From NCBI RefSeq assembly GCF_013373065.1, contig NZ_JABXIN010000011.1:124001-188000 (forward strand): a stretch of DNA of 64,000 nt, read 5' to 3'. A program made the translations under genes and the position numbers. This document shows positions 9,759 to 17,592 of this stretch, piece after piece (positions within the stretch are counted from its first letter, which is position 1; each line of letters starts with the position of its first letter). This stretch comes from Algoriphagus sp. (GTDB taxonomy: Bacteria; Bacteroidota; Bacteroidia; Cytophagales; Cyclobacteriaceae). The notes under the pieces are model-generated. The model had not been told where the DNA came from. It searched no databases and worked only from the letters and a program-made list of their open reading frames with translations.

Positions 9759-12700
9759 ATGAAAAAAATCAGCCTTTTAGGAGTTCTTTCGGTATTGCTT
9801 AGCCAATTAGTTTTTGGTCAAATAAACCCGCAGTGGATTAGGTACCCAGCAATTTCACCAGATGGTAGTCAGATTGTCTTTACGTATAGAGGAGATCTGT
9901 TTACTGTTCCCAGTGGCGGTGGAGAAGCCAAACAGTTGACCTTTCATGAAGGCCATGATTTCAAGGCCATTTGGAGTAATGATGGTCAAAAGATTGCCTT
10001 TGCTTCAGATCGATATGGTAATTTTGACATTTTTATTATGGATGCCGCCGGTGGTCCTGCTGAGCGTTTGACCTTCCATTCCAATGATGAAATGCCTTAT
10101 GACTTTTCTGCGGATGGAGCTCATGTGATTTTTGGTGCGCAACGAATGGACATTGCTGCTCATCGTCAATACCCAACCGGATCCCAGCCTGAATTGTATA
10201 AAGTTCCGGTAAATGGTGGTCGGGTTGATCAAATATGGACCATTCCTGCCGAATATGTTCAAAGCAGTTCAGATGGATCCAAAATGATATACCATGACAA
10301 AAAAGGAGGGGAGAACGAATGGAGAAAACATCATGAATCAGGAATCGCAAGGGATATATGGCTCTATGATGCAGCTACCAATTCACATCAAATGTTGTCC
10401 ACTTTTTATGGTGAAGATCGTAACCCTGTTTTTTCACCGGATGAATCTGAAATTTATTACCTAAGCGAGCAGAATGGGAGTTTCAACGTATTTGCTATGC
10501 CATTGGAAAATCCTTCTCAGGTCAGATCCTTGACGCAATTTGAAAATTTCCCGATCAGATTTTTATCTGCCTCCGAGGATGGCTTGATGAGTTTCAGCTA
10601 TGATGGGGAATTGTATACACTAAGAGATGGTGAAGCACCTCAAAAAGTATCTGTGAATCTTTTAACCCAGGCTATTTCAAATCCTGACAATTTTATTTCT
10701 ATCAATGGAGGTGTCAGTGAAATGAGTCTTTCTCCGGATGGGAAAGAAATTGCATTTATCGCAAGAGGAGAGGTGTTTGTTACATCTGTGGATGGAAGTC
10801 TTACTAAGAGAATTACAGAAACTCCAGAACAGGAACGGTTTGTCGAGTTTTCTCCAGATGGCAAATACATTCTTTATTCCAGTGAACGAGATGGAAGATG
10901 GCAGATTTTCAAGGCGGAGAGGGAACGGGAGGAAGAGAAATTCTTTTTCGCTTCTACCTTAATTAAGGAAAGTCCTATGTTGGAATTGGATGTGGATGTC
11001 TACCTACCAAAACTTTCTCCTGATGGAAAAAAACTAGCATATGTAGAAAACCGAAGATCTATTGTTGTTTTGGATTTGGATACAAAGGAAAAAGTAACGC
11101 TTCTTTCTCCAGATGAATTGTTTCATATGCGTGATGGAGACCAGTATTTTACCTGGAGTCCAGATAGTAAGTGGTTATTGGCAACCTACAATCCGACGAT
11201 GGTTAATGGAGAAGTTGTTCTTCTGGATGCATCTGGGAAGGAGCCATTCCGAAATTTAACCAAAAACGGGTATGACGACGGTCAGGCTATTTGGGTAAAT
11301 AAAGGAAAACAAATGATGTGGTTTTCAAACCGAGACGGTCTCCGGAGTTATGCAACTTCTGGACGAAGTGAACGTGATGTTTATACCTTGTTTTTTGACA
11401 AAGAGGCTTGGGATCTCTTTAATTTGGATGAAGATGACTACAAACTCTGGAAAGAGCTTCAAAAGTCAAAAGAAGATGAGAAAGATTCTGAAAAATCCGA
11501 ATCAAAAGAGGAAAAGGCTGTAGCGGCATTAACATTTGATTGGGATGGAATTGAGGACCGAAAAGCTCGTCTGACTATTCACAGCAGCATGCTTGGTGAT
11601 GCTGTTCTGAGCAAAGATGGAGAAAAGTTATTTTACCTTTCTCGTTTTGAAAAAGGTTACGATCTCTGGTCAACTAACCTTCGAACTAAAGAAACCAAAA
11701 AGGAGATTTCTTTAGATGCAAGTTTTGGAAGCTTGGCTTGGGATAAAGACCAAAAAAGTCTTTTCCTATTAAGTAATGGATCGATCAGTAAGATTAATCC
11801 TGAATCTATGAAGCGTGAATCGATCAAGATAAGGGGTGAAATGACTTACGATCGACAAGCTGAATGGGCACATCTTTTTGACCATGTATGGCAACGTACC
11901 AAGGGGATTTTCTACACTCCTGAAATGCATGGTGTAAATTGGGAAAAGGCTCGAATTGATTATGAGAAATATATTCCGCATGTTGGGAATAATTATGAAT
12001 TCGCGGAAGTGCTTTCTGAAATGCTCGGTGAGTTGAATGTATCCCATTCCGGCGCTAGATATTCAAGAAGTATTCCGTTACCTGATCAGACAGCTGCTTT
12101 GGGGATTTTCTGGGATTATAATCATCAAGGAAATGGAATTAAAATTACCGAAATCATTCCAGGTGGGCCTTTGGATAAAGCTGATTTAAACATCAAAGCA
12201 GGTATGATTATCCAAAAAATCGATGGAATTCCTGTTACTGAAACAGTTGACTTTGCAAAACTTCTTAATAGAAAAGAAGACAAATTCACTTTATTGGAAG
12301 TAACCGATGCACAGGGTCAAAATCAGCAGCAAATCACGATCAAACCGATTTCCCTTCGGGAAGAAGGAAGTTTGTTATACAAGCGATGGGTGAAAAAGAA
12401 CCAAGAAGAAGTTTCTCGATTAAGTAATGGAAAGCTGGGATACGTTCATATTCCTGGCATGAGTGATGGGCCTTATCGAAATGTGTATGAGGAAATGATG
12501 GGGAAATATCATGATACAGACGGTGTCATTGTTGATACTCGATTTAATGGAGGAGGAGATTTAGTTGCAGACTTGGCGATGTTCTTTACAGGTGAGCGAT
12601 TCTTGACCTATGCAACTACAGCGAAAGAGGTTGGTTATGAACCAACTGCAAGATGGACGAAACCAACTTTAGCAATGTTTAATGAGGCAAATTATTCAGA

Positions 12701-12983
12701 TGGACATTGTTTTGCTTGTGGGTATACAGATTTGAATATTGGTAAGACAGTAGGGATGCCAACTCCTGGTACTTGTTCGTTTGCCGGATGGGAAGGATTA
12801 CCAAACGGAGTCCGTTGGGGAGCTGTTCCAATTTCCGCTAAAAACAAAGCAGGTGAGTGGTTAGAAAATAACGAAACAAGACCTCAATTTGAGGTTAAGA
12901 ATATGCCAGGAAAAATCGATCAAGGCGTCGATCAGCAATTGGAAAAAGCTGTGGAAGAATTACTCAAAGACGTAAATAAGTAA
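9759..12983 (+). CDS. Exported tricorn-like S41 protease
   Basis: Large serine protease of the tricorn type, probably degrading peptides in the periplasm. A signal peptide (MKKISLLGVLSVLLSQLVFGQ) precedes two blocks of TolB/WD40-like propeller repeats (several SPDGxxI motifs, residues about 25-700). A lysine/glutamate-rich linker lies near 565-590, a PDZ-like segment near 790-850 (IIPGGPLDKADLNIKAGMI), and a C-terminal S41 peptidase domain. The nucleophile is probably Ser980 in NYSDGH, the tricorn position. Archaeal tricorn is cytosolic and about the same length; the signal peptide here is what differs. It is monocistronic with a strong terminator. Confidence 0.9.
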   Translation: MKKISLLGVLSVLLSQLVFGQINPQWIRYPAISPDGSQIVFTYRGDLFTVPSGGGEAKQLTFHEGHDFKAIWSNDGQKIAFASDRYGNFDIFIMDAAGGPAERLTFHSNDEMPYDFSADGAHVIFGAQRMDIAAHRQYPTGSQPELYKVPVNGGRVDQIWTIPAEYVQSSSDGSKMIYHDKKGGENEWRKHHESGIARDIWLYDAATNSHQMLSTFYGEDRNPVFSPDESEIYYLSEQNGSFNVFAMPLENPSQVRSLTQFENFPIRFLSASEDGLMSFSYDGELYTLRDGEAPQKVSVNLLTQAISNPDNFISINGGVSEMSLSPDGKEIAFIARGEVFVTSVDGSLTKRITETPEQERFVEFSPDGKYILYSSERDGRWQIFKAEREREEEKFFFASTLIKESPMLELDVDVYLPKLSPDGKKLAYVENRRSIVVLDLDTKEKVTLLSPDELFHMRDGDQYFTWSPDSKWLLATYNPTMVNGEVVLLDASGKEPFRNLTKNGYDDGQAIWVNKGKQMMWFSNRDGLRSYATSGRSERDVYTLFFDKEAWDLFNLDEDDYKLWKELQKSKEDEKDSEKSESKEEKAVAALTFDWDGIEDRKARLTIHSSMLGDAVLSKDGEKLFYLSRFEKGYDLWSTNLRTKETKKEISLDASFGSLAWDKDQKSLFLLSNGSISKINPESMKRESIKIRGEMTYDRQAEWAHLFDHVWQRTKGIFYTPEMHGVNWEKARIDYEKYIPHVGNNYEFAEVLSEMLGELNVSHSGARYSRSIPLPDQTAALGIFWDYNHQGNGIKITEIIPGGPLDKADLNIKAGMIIQKIDGIPVTETVDFAKLLNRKEDKFTLLEVTDAQGQNQQQITIKPISLREEGSLLYKRWVKKNQEEVSRLSNGKLGYVHIPGMSDGPYRNVYEEMMGKYHDTDGVIVDTRFNGGGDLVADLAMFFTGERFLTYATTAKEVGYEPTARWTKPTLAMFNEANYSDGHCFACGYTDLNIGKTVGMPTPGTCSFAGWEGLPNGVRWGAVPISAKNKAGEWLENNETRPQFEVKNMPGKIDQGVDQQLEKAVEELLKDVNK

Positions 12984-12996
12984 AACGTTTAAAATG

Positions 12997-13031
12997 AAAA
13001 AGGCTGCTGGTAAAAACTAGCAGCCTTTTTT
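12997..13031 (+). terminator. Terminator downstream of tricorn-like protease
   Basis: Stem aaaggctgct / agcagccttt with loop ggtaaaaact, then a T-run. It may also serve the convergent BlaI gene. Confidence 0.85.
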
Positions 13032-13059
13032 AGTGCTTATCCCAAAATTACGTCCGTAC

Positions 13060-13389
13060 TTATTGATAGTTCTTATTGTTCAAGGTTTCTTCTTCCTTGA
13101 AGAACTGAGTCATTTTAGCAAATGAACTATCGAAGTATCCTTCAAGCATTCGTTTGATGATGAAGGTTCGGTATTCATCTTTTGAAACGATTGGAAAATA
13201 CTCGTGGCTTTTGCCATAAGATTTGTGACTTACAAAGCCTTTGCGTTCCAAAATCCGTACGATAGTCGAAACGGTATTGTAAGCTGGCTTTGGTTCTGGC
13301 ATAGGGACAAGAATATCTTTAACGAATCCCCGCTCGATATCCCAGAGGATTTGCATGATTTCCTCTTCTGCTCTGGTTAATGGTTTCAT
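13060..13389 (-). CDS. BlaI/MecI/CopY family winged-helix repressor
   Basis: Small DNA-binding repressor. MKPLTRAEEEIMQILW at the start and AYNTVSTIVRILERKGFVSH near 36-55 are the family winged-helix signature. At 109 residues it is somewhat shorter than BlaI or MecI, with a shortened C-terminal dimerisation region. The usual partner, a BlaR1/M56 membrane protease gene, is not adjacent: the neighbours are a tricorn-like protease and a desaturase. Its targets cannot be inferred from context. Confidence 0.88.
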   Translation of the reverse strand: MKPLTRAEEEIMQILWDIERGFVKDILVPMPEPKPAYNTVSTIVRILERKGFVSHKSYGKSHEYFPIVSKDEYRTFIIKRMLEGYFDSSFAKMTQFFKEEETLNNKNYQ

Positions 13390-13516
13390 ATGGGTGTGTG
13401 TTAAGTTTTAAGATGTTTGAAAATTATTGGTTTAGTTCCATAAATCCAAGAATTATCCAAAAAATCGGTGTATTTTTTAGTTCAAATACAATAACTATCT
13501 AAAAATCAGTAAAATA

Positions 13517-13545
13517 AAAAAGGAGCTTGAAAAAGCTCCTTCTTA
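13517..13545 (-). terminator. Terminator downstream of desaturase
   Basis: Stem aaggagctt / aagctcctt with an A-rich left flank that reads as a T-run on the minus strand. Confidence 0.8.
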
Positions 13546-13551
13546 AATTTT

Positions 13552-14301
13552 TTACGTTGTACGTAGTCGAATAATCCCCGATGCATGTAAAAGCTTTACA
13601 ATAGGATAGGTTGGATCAAATTCATACCATTTCACAGCGAAATTTGGCCGATTTGGTAGCTTATGATGATTGTTTTGGAAAAGTTCACCAAGCATCAAAA
13701 CATCCAACAAAAGGCTGTTTTTAGATTTATCATTATTGTCAAAATTTGCATAGCCATATTTATGACCGCTCCAATTCACGATAGCTCCATGAACTGGTCC
13801 CATTAAGAAATGAATGGGCAATAAGAAATACATCCACCAATGGGTGCCAGGAAGTTCAAATACTGAAATACAAAGGATGTAAATAAGTACGTAGAAAAGC
13901 CCCCAAGCAACACGTACCCCCATGTTGTCAGCGAATCGATCAAAAGCTTGCCAATCCGGTATATCTTTTGAAAAACGATCTTCAGGTTTTAGTCTAAATG
14001 AGAAGTAATCATTGTAGATGTTTTTTGTCTTCCACATCATTGTGAAAAGGTTCTCAGTATGATGAGGAGAATGGGGATCTTTTGGTGTGTCACTGTAGGC
14101 ATGATGCATTCTGTGTAGAATAGCATAAGCTCTTGGAGAAAGGTAGGAGCTTCCTTGCCAAATCCAGGTGAAAAAATAGAAGAATTTTTCCCAATATTTA
14201 TTCATGACGAACATTTGATGGGCAGCATAGCGATGGAGAAAGAAACTCTGGCAGAATAAAGAGAAATACCAGTGTAGGAGAAAGAAAATAATAATAATCA
14301 C
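13552..14301 (-). CDS. Acyl-CoA (stearoyl-type) fatty acid desaturase
   Basis: Integral membrane di-iron desaturase that probably introduces a delta-9 double bond into acyl chains and so adjusts membrane fluidity. The three histidine boxes are present: HRYAAH, HRMHH and NNHH in FQNNHHKLP. Four hydrophobic segments surround them. At 249 residues it is close to compact bacterial members. The reading frame begins with GTG at 14301, followed by a run of Ile codons and a hydrophobic helix. No ferredoxin or cytochrome b5 domain is fused. Confidence 0.88.
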   Translation of the reverse strand: MIIIIFFLLHWYFSLFCQSFFLHRYAAHQMFVMNKYWEKFFYFFTWIWQGSSYLSPRAYAILHRMHHAYSDTPKDPHSPHHTENLFTMMWKTKNIYNDYFSFRLKPEDRFSKDIPDWQAFDRFADNMGVRVAWGLFYVLIYILCISVFELPGTHWWMYFLLPIHFLMGPVHGAIVNWSGHKYGYANFDNNDKSKNSLLLDVLMLGELFQNNHHKLPNRPNFAVKWYEFDPTYPIVKLLHASGIIRLRTT

Positions 14302-14424
14302 TCGTAATTGATAATTTGGTTTTCAACAAATATAGAGGTTCACTATGGAAAAATGAGAAAGGAATTTGAACAGTGGTAAAAAAAAATTGAAATTGAATAG
14401 ATTAAAAAAAGAAAAGTAAACATC

Positions 14425-14790
14425 ATGGCGACAGAAAATAAAGGATCTTCGATTTTAATTAAAATAATTTTAGGTGGCATTGCAGTTTTGATTGCAGAGT
14501 TTTTCTTATCAGGGGTTCACATTGATGGCTGGTTGACAGGATTTCTTTTAGCTGCTGTATTAATTTTAATCAATATGACAATAAAGCCTTTGATGATCAT
14601 TTTCACGCTTCCCTTAACGCTACTTACTTTAGGGCTATTTTTACTTGTTATCAATGCACTCACGATAATGATCGCTGATTATTTTATTCCTGGCTTTGTT
14701 GTAGACAGTTTTTGGTGGGCACTTCTTTTTGCAGTTGTTCTAAGTATTATCAACTCTTTATTTGGCAATAGCTTAAGTTCCACTGATTGA
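14425..14790 (+). CDS. Phage-holin-superfamily-IV type small membrane protein
   Basis: A 121-residue protein with four hydrophobic segments and the pattern NMTIKPLMIIFTLPLTLLTLG, typical of the widespread chromosomal family called 'phage holin family protein' (mycobacterial 4-TMS holin superfamily). The function in non-phage genomes is unknown. No phage genes are nearby, so lysis is unlikely. Its last 18 nt overlap the 3' end of the convergent AlbA_2 gene. Confidence 0.75.
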   Translation: MATENKGSSILIKIILGGIAVLIAEFFLSGVHIDGWLTGFLLAAVLILINMTIKPLMIIFTLPLTLLTLGLFLLVINALTIMIADYFIPGFVVDSFWWALLFAVVLSIINSLFGNSLSSTD

Positions 14791-15216
14791 AATCGTCCGA
14801 TCTCCCTTTCTTTCGAAATATTTTTTTTCTCCACTTTTACCAATCCAGAATGTACCTGGATTTTTAGTGATCGAAACAATCAGAAAGTATTTATCGATGG
14901 GTTGGAATTGGTTTGTGTCAAAATCTCTGAAGTGAATGGTTCGGGATTTTATTTGAGTAGGAGGATGGCAATAGGTTTCATTTGCGGATTGGATCATATA
15001 CAGTTCTTCCTCAGGGTCAATGCCGGTAATTTCTCCTTTATCCGAAATTCCTACTAACAATACACCTCCTTCTGTATTAGCCATCGCCGCTATAGTTTTG
15101 GCAATTTTTTCTCGGGAAGTAATTTTTTGCTTTCGATCCAATTGCGTTCCTTCTTTTGATTTTAGTAGGTTATCGAAGCTTTCTGGATCAAAGTTTTCAA
15201 ATTTATCTTTATTCAT
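14773..15216 (-). CDS. AlbA_2/Schlafen-type ATP-binding domain protein
   Basis: A short 147-residue stand-alone AlbA_2 (divergent AAA_4/Schlafen-like) domain. The core motif IAAMANTEGGVLLVGISDKGEITGID sits near residues 40-65 (cited here by position; key residues are NTEGG and GISDKG). Family members bind nucleic acid or ATP and are usually fused to regulatory domains; here nothing is fused. The start is ATG at 15216. It is divergent from the acidic protein gene at 15294 and convergent with the holin-like gene. The role is unknown. Confidence 0.72.
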   Translation of the reverse strand: MNKDKFENFDPESFDNLLKSKEGTQLDRKQKITSREKIAKTIAAMANTEGGVLLVGISDKGEITGIDPEEELYMIQSANETYCHPPTQIKSRTIHFRDFDTNQFQPIDKYFLIVSITKNPGTFWIGKSGEKKYFERKGDRTISISGT

Positions 15217-15293
15217 TGTTGATTTACTTTCAAAATTCTTTGTTATTAGTTGTAGAAAGTTAAATTACTAGTCTGATACAAAAACGCTCAGCA

Positions 15294-15854
15294 ATGAATT
15301 CGTTGGAAAACCCAGGATTTGACCCAAAAGAGGTCAACAAACTCAGGAGTTCACTTGAAGCTTCTGGTAAAACTTATTACCTAGTCCCTGAAGCAGAGAA
15401 TTCAGATGAATATGTCAATTTCTATTTTATAGGAATGTATGAAGGTAGAGAAGTAATTTACGATGCTGCTCTGTATACGTTGCGTTTGCATCATGCCAGT
15501 GAAGTTTACGAACTGGCGGAGCATGAAGCTGCCAAAAAGTTTTCGGATTTTAATGGTATTCGTTACGAAGAGGATGAGAATGGTAATTTGTTACCTCTAA
15601 CTAGTGAAGAAGAGGAAATAGGTTGGTTTATTACTGAAATGATAATGGAAATTGAGGAGGAAGAATCCGTTAAAGTTCAAGAGTTTTTAGATATTGATAC
15701 GCATCATGACTACGGAATTGGTTTGGATGCTGCTTTGAATGTAGAGCACATCGACGATGCCGTAATTAAAAAATTTATAGTAGAGTTTAATGATGACACC
15801 ATTCAATTGGACGAGACACTTTATTCTTTCCAATCTGAAGAAGAGGATGCCTAA
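15294..15854 (+). CDS. Hypothetical acidic protein
   Basis: I do not recognise this 186-residue protein. It is strongly acidic, with Glu/Asp clusters near 105-125 and at the C-terminus (SEEEDA). It has no signal peptide, membrane segment or metal motif. Codon use and the clean terminator make it a real gene. The His/Asp patch DIDTHHDYGIG near 133-143 is notable but unassigned. It ends 24 nt before a terminator that directly abuts the deacetylase-family gene. Confidence 0.7.
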   Translation: MNSLENPGFDPKEVNKLRSSLEASGKTYYLVPEAENSDEYVNFYFIGMYEGREVIYDAALYTLRLHHASEVYELAEHEAAKKFSDFNGIRYEEDENGNLLPLTSEEEEIGWFITEMIMEIEEEESVKVQEFLDIDTHHDYGIGLDAALNVEHIDDAVIKKFIVEFNDDTIQLDETLYSFQSEEEDA

Positions 15855-15878
15855 ATAAAGGTTTTAACAATTTTAGCT

Positions 15879-15908
15879 AACGCTTGTTAATTTACAAGCG
15901 TTTTTTTT
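15879..15908 (+). terminator. Terminator abutting the deacetylase start codon
   Basis: Stem aacgcttgt / acaagcgtt with loop taattt, then eight T (15901-15908). The next three bases are the ATG of the deacetylase-family gene. Confidence 0.85.
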
Positions 15909-16811
15909 ATGCTTAAAATTGCTTGGTCACCCGAATATGTACACCCGCTACCAAAGGGACATCGCTTTCCTATGGAAAAATATGAATTGCTACCAGAGCA
16001 ACTCATTTATGAGGGCACAGTTCATTCCTCAAACTTCTTTAAACCCCAACCACTTCCTGAAGAAGAAATCATTGCAATTCATAATTTGGCCTACTGGGAA
16101 AAATTAAAAAACCTACAACTCAGTCGTTCGGAAGAACGAGCAACTGGTTTTCCGCTTAGTGAGGAATTGGTAAAAAGAGAAGTTTTAATTGTTGGGGGAT
16201 CGATTGAGGCAGCGAATTATGCTTTAACCCATGGCATCGCCATGAATATAGCAGGTGGAACACATCATGCGTTTTCTGATCGGGGTGAAGGTTTTTGTTT
16301 GCTCAATGATATTGCCCTGGCCTCAAATTTTCTCTTATCTCAGGGCTTAGCTCAAAAAGTTTTGGTTGTGGATTTGGATGTTCATCAGGGAAATGGGACT
16401 GCTTCAATTTTTAGAAATAGACCTGAGGTTTTTACATTTAGCATGCATGGACAAAAAAACTATCCTCACCGAAAAGAGCGTTCAGATCTTGATGTTGAAC
16501 TGCCAGATGGGATAGAGGATGACTCTTACTTGAAATTATTGTCCTCCCATTTTCCTCGATTGATTGAAAGTTTTGAACCTGACTTTATAATATACCAATC
16601 TGGTGTAGATGTATTGAAAACTGATAAACTTGGCCGGTTGGGAATGACACTAGAAGGAGTTCAGAAACGGGATTATAAGGTGTTGTCTATTGCCAAAAAG
16701 AACAACATCCCCATTATGTGTTGTATGGGAGGAGGCTATAGTCCACAAATCCGCCATATTATCGAAGCACATGCCCAGGTTTATCGCTTGGCTCAGGAGT
16801 TATTTTTCTGA
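15909..16811 (+). CDS. Histone-deacetylase-superfamily hydrolase
   Basis: Zinc-dependent amide hydrolase of the arginase/deacetylase fold. Bacterial members deacetylate acetylpolyamines, protein acetyl-lysines or small amides. The tandem His catalytic pair is in GGTHHAF. Zinc ligands are in DLDVHQGNG and in GVDVL, and the transition-state tyrosine is in MGGGYS near the C-terminus. The length of 300 residues fits a single catalytic domain. Start MLKIAWSPEYVHPLP matches family starts, although it lies immediately after the U-tract of a terminator. The substrate is unknown; an acetylpolyamine or acetyl-lysine is possible. Confidence 0.88.
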   Translation: MLKIAWSPEYVHPLPKGHRFPMEKYELLPEQLIYEGTVHSSNFFKPQPLPEEEIIAIHNLAYWEKLKNLQLSRSEERATGFPLSEELVKREVLIVGGSIEAANYALTHGIAMNIAGGTHHAFSDRGEGFCLLNDIALASNFLLSQGLAQKVLVVDLDVHQGNGTASIFRNRPEVFTFSMHGQKNYPHRKERSDLDVELPDGIEDDSYLKLLSSHFPRLIESFEPDFIIYQSGVDVLKTDKLGRLGMTLEGVQKRDYKVLSIAKKNNIPIMCCMGGGYSPQIRHIIEAHAQVYRLAQELFF

Positions 16812-16847
16812 TTTGGATAATTTAAGAAAGGAGAGTCAAAAGCGACC

Positions 16848-16876
16848 TTGGAAAATCAATTCTTTCTTTATATTTG
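16848..16876 (+). promoter_or_regulatory. Bacteroidota promoter for OmpH-like gene
   Basis: A TTG at 16848-16850 and TATATTTG at 16869-16876 are spaced 18 nt apart, matching the -33/-7 pattern. It lies inside the longer open frame, so the real start must be downstream. Confidence 0.65.
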
Positions 16877-16904
16877 CGCCCTTGTCAACCATAATGAATT
16901 TATC

Positions 16905-17501
16905 GTGAAAAAAGTATTACCCATCTTTGTTTCTTTTGGAATCCTGTTGATTGCTTTTGCCTGTCAGCCAAAAGCTTCTGAAACTGCAGAGACTCCTACT
17001 CAGCCTGAATCCAATGCTTCATTTTCTGATTTAAAAGTAGCTTACGTCTACACAGATAGCGTTATCAGTAAGTATGAATACTTTAAGGCTAAGTCGGAGG
17101 AATTGACCGAAAAGGGAAAGAAATTTGAAGGTGATCTTCAGAGTAGAGCTCGCGGATTTGAGCAGGAAGTTTCCAATTTCCAGCAAACTGGTGGTAACAT
17201 GACTCCTAATCAACAACGGGCAAAACAAGAGGAGCTTTTGAAGAAGGAACAAAACTTGATGACCTATCGAGACAACTTAATGCAGGAACTGGCTTCTGAT
17301 GAGTCAAATCTATATAGTGAAGTTTATGATAAAGTTCAAGCTTATTTAAAGAAGTATGCTGAAGAAGAAGGATTGGATTTGATCCTGAGCTATACTCGAG
17401 GAGGAGCTGTTTGGTATGGTAAAGGAGCTCTAGATTTGACTGAAGAAGTAGTAGCTGGATTGAATGAAGAATACGCGGCTTCATCAGAGCCGGCGAAATA
17501 A
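16905..17501 (+). CDS. OmpH/Skp-like outer membrane lipoprotein
   Basis: Periplasmic chaperone-like protein of the OmpH family. From the GTG start at 16905 (198 residues) it begins with a lipoprotein signal, KKVLPIFVSFGILLIAFAC, so it is probably lipid-anchored. Then come VAYVYTDSVISKYEYF and a long charged coiled-coil (about 45-150), as in Skp. The frame is open to 16848, but the promoter lies there. Skp is normally soluble; the lipobox cysteine is typical for some Bacteroidota paralogues. A hairpin terminator follows. Confidence 0.82.
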   Translation: MKKVLPIFVSFGILLIAFACQPKASETAETPTQPESNASFSDLKVAYVYTDSVISKYEYFKAKSEELTEKGKKFEGDLQSRARGFEQEVSNFQQTGGNMTPNQQRAKQEELLKKEQNLMTYRDNLMQELASDESNLYSEVYDKVQAYLKKYAEEEGLDLILSYTRGGAVWYGKGALDLTEEVVAGLNEEYAASSEPAK

Positions 17502-17518
17502 TCAACATAAACCAAATA

Positions 17519-17545
17519 TAAACCCGGTAAATCCGGGTTTTTTTA
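17519..17545 (+). terminator. Terminator after OmpH-like gene
   Basis: Stem aaacccgg / ccgggttt with loop taaat, followed by a T-run. Confidence 0.85.
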
Positions 17546-17559
17546 TGCCTTATTTTAGG

Positions 17560-17567
17560 TATTTTTG
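17560..17567 (+). promoter_or_regulatory. Bacteroidota -7 box upstream of DHS-like gene
   Basis: TATTTTTG matches TAnnTTTG and lies 26 nt before ATG 17593, downstream of the previous terminator. The -33 element is not clear. Confidence 0.55.
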
Positions 17568-17592
17568 GCCTGAATTTAAAAAAACAGAAATC

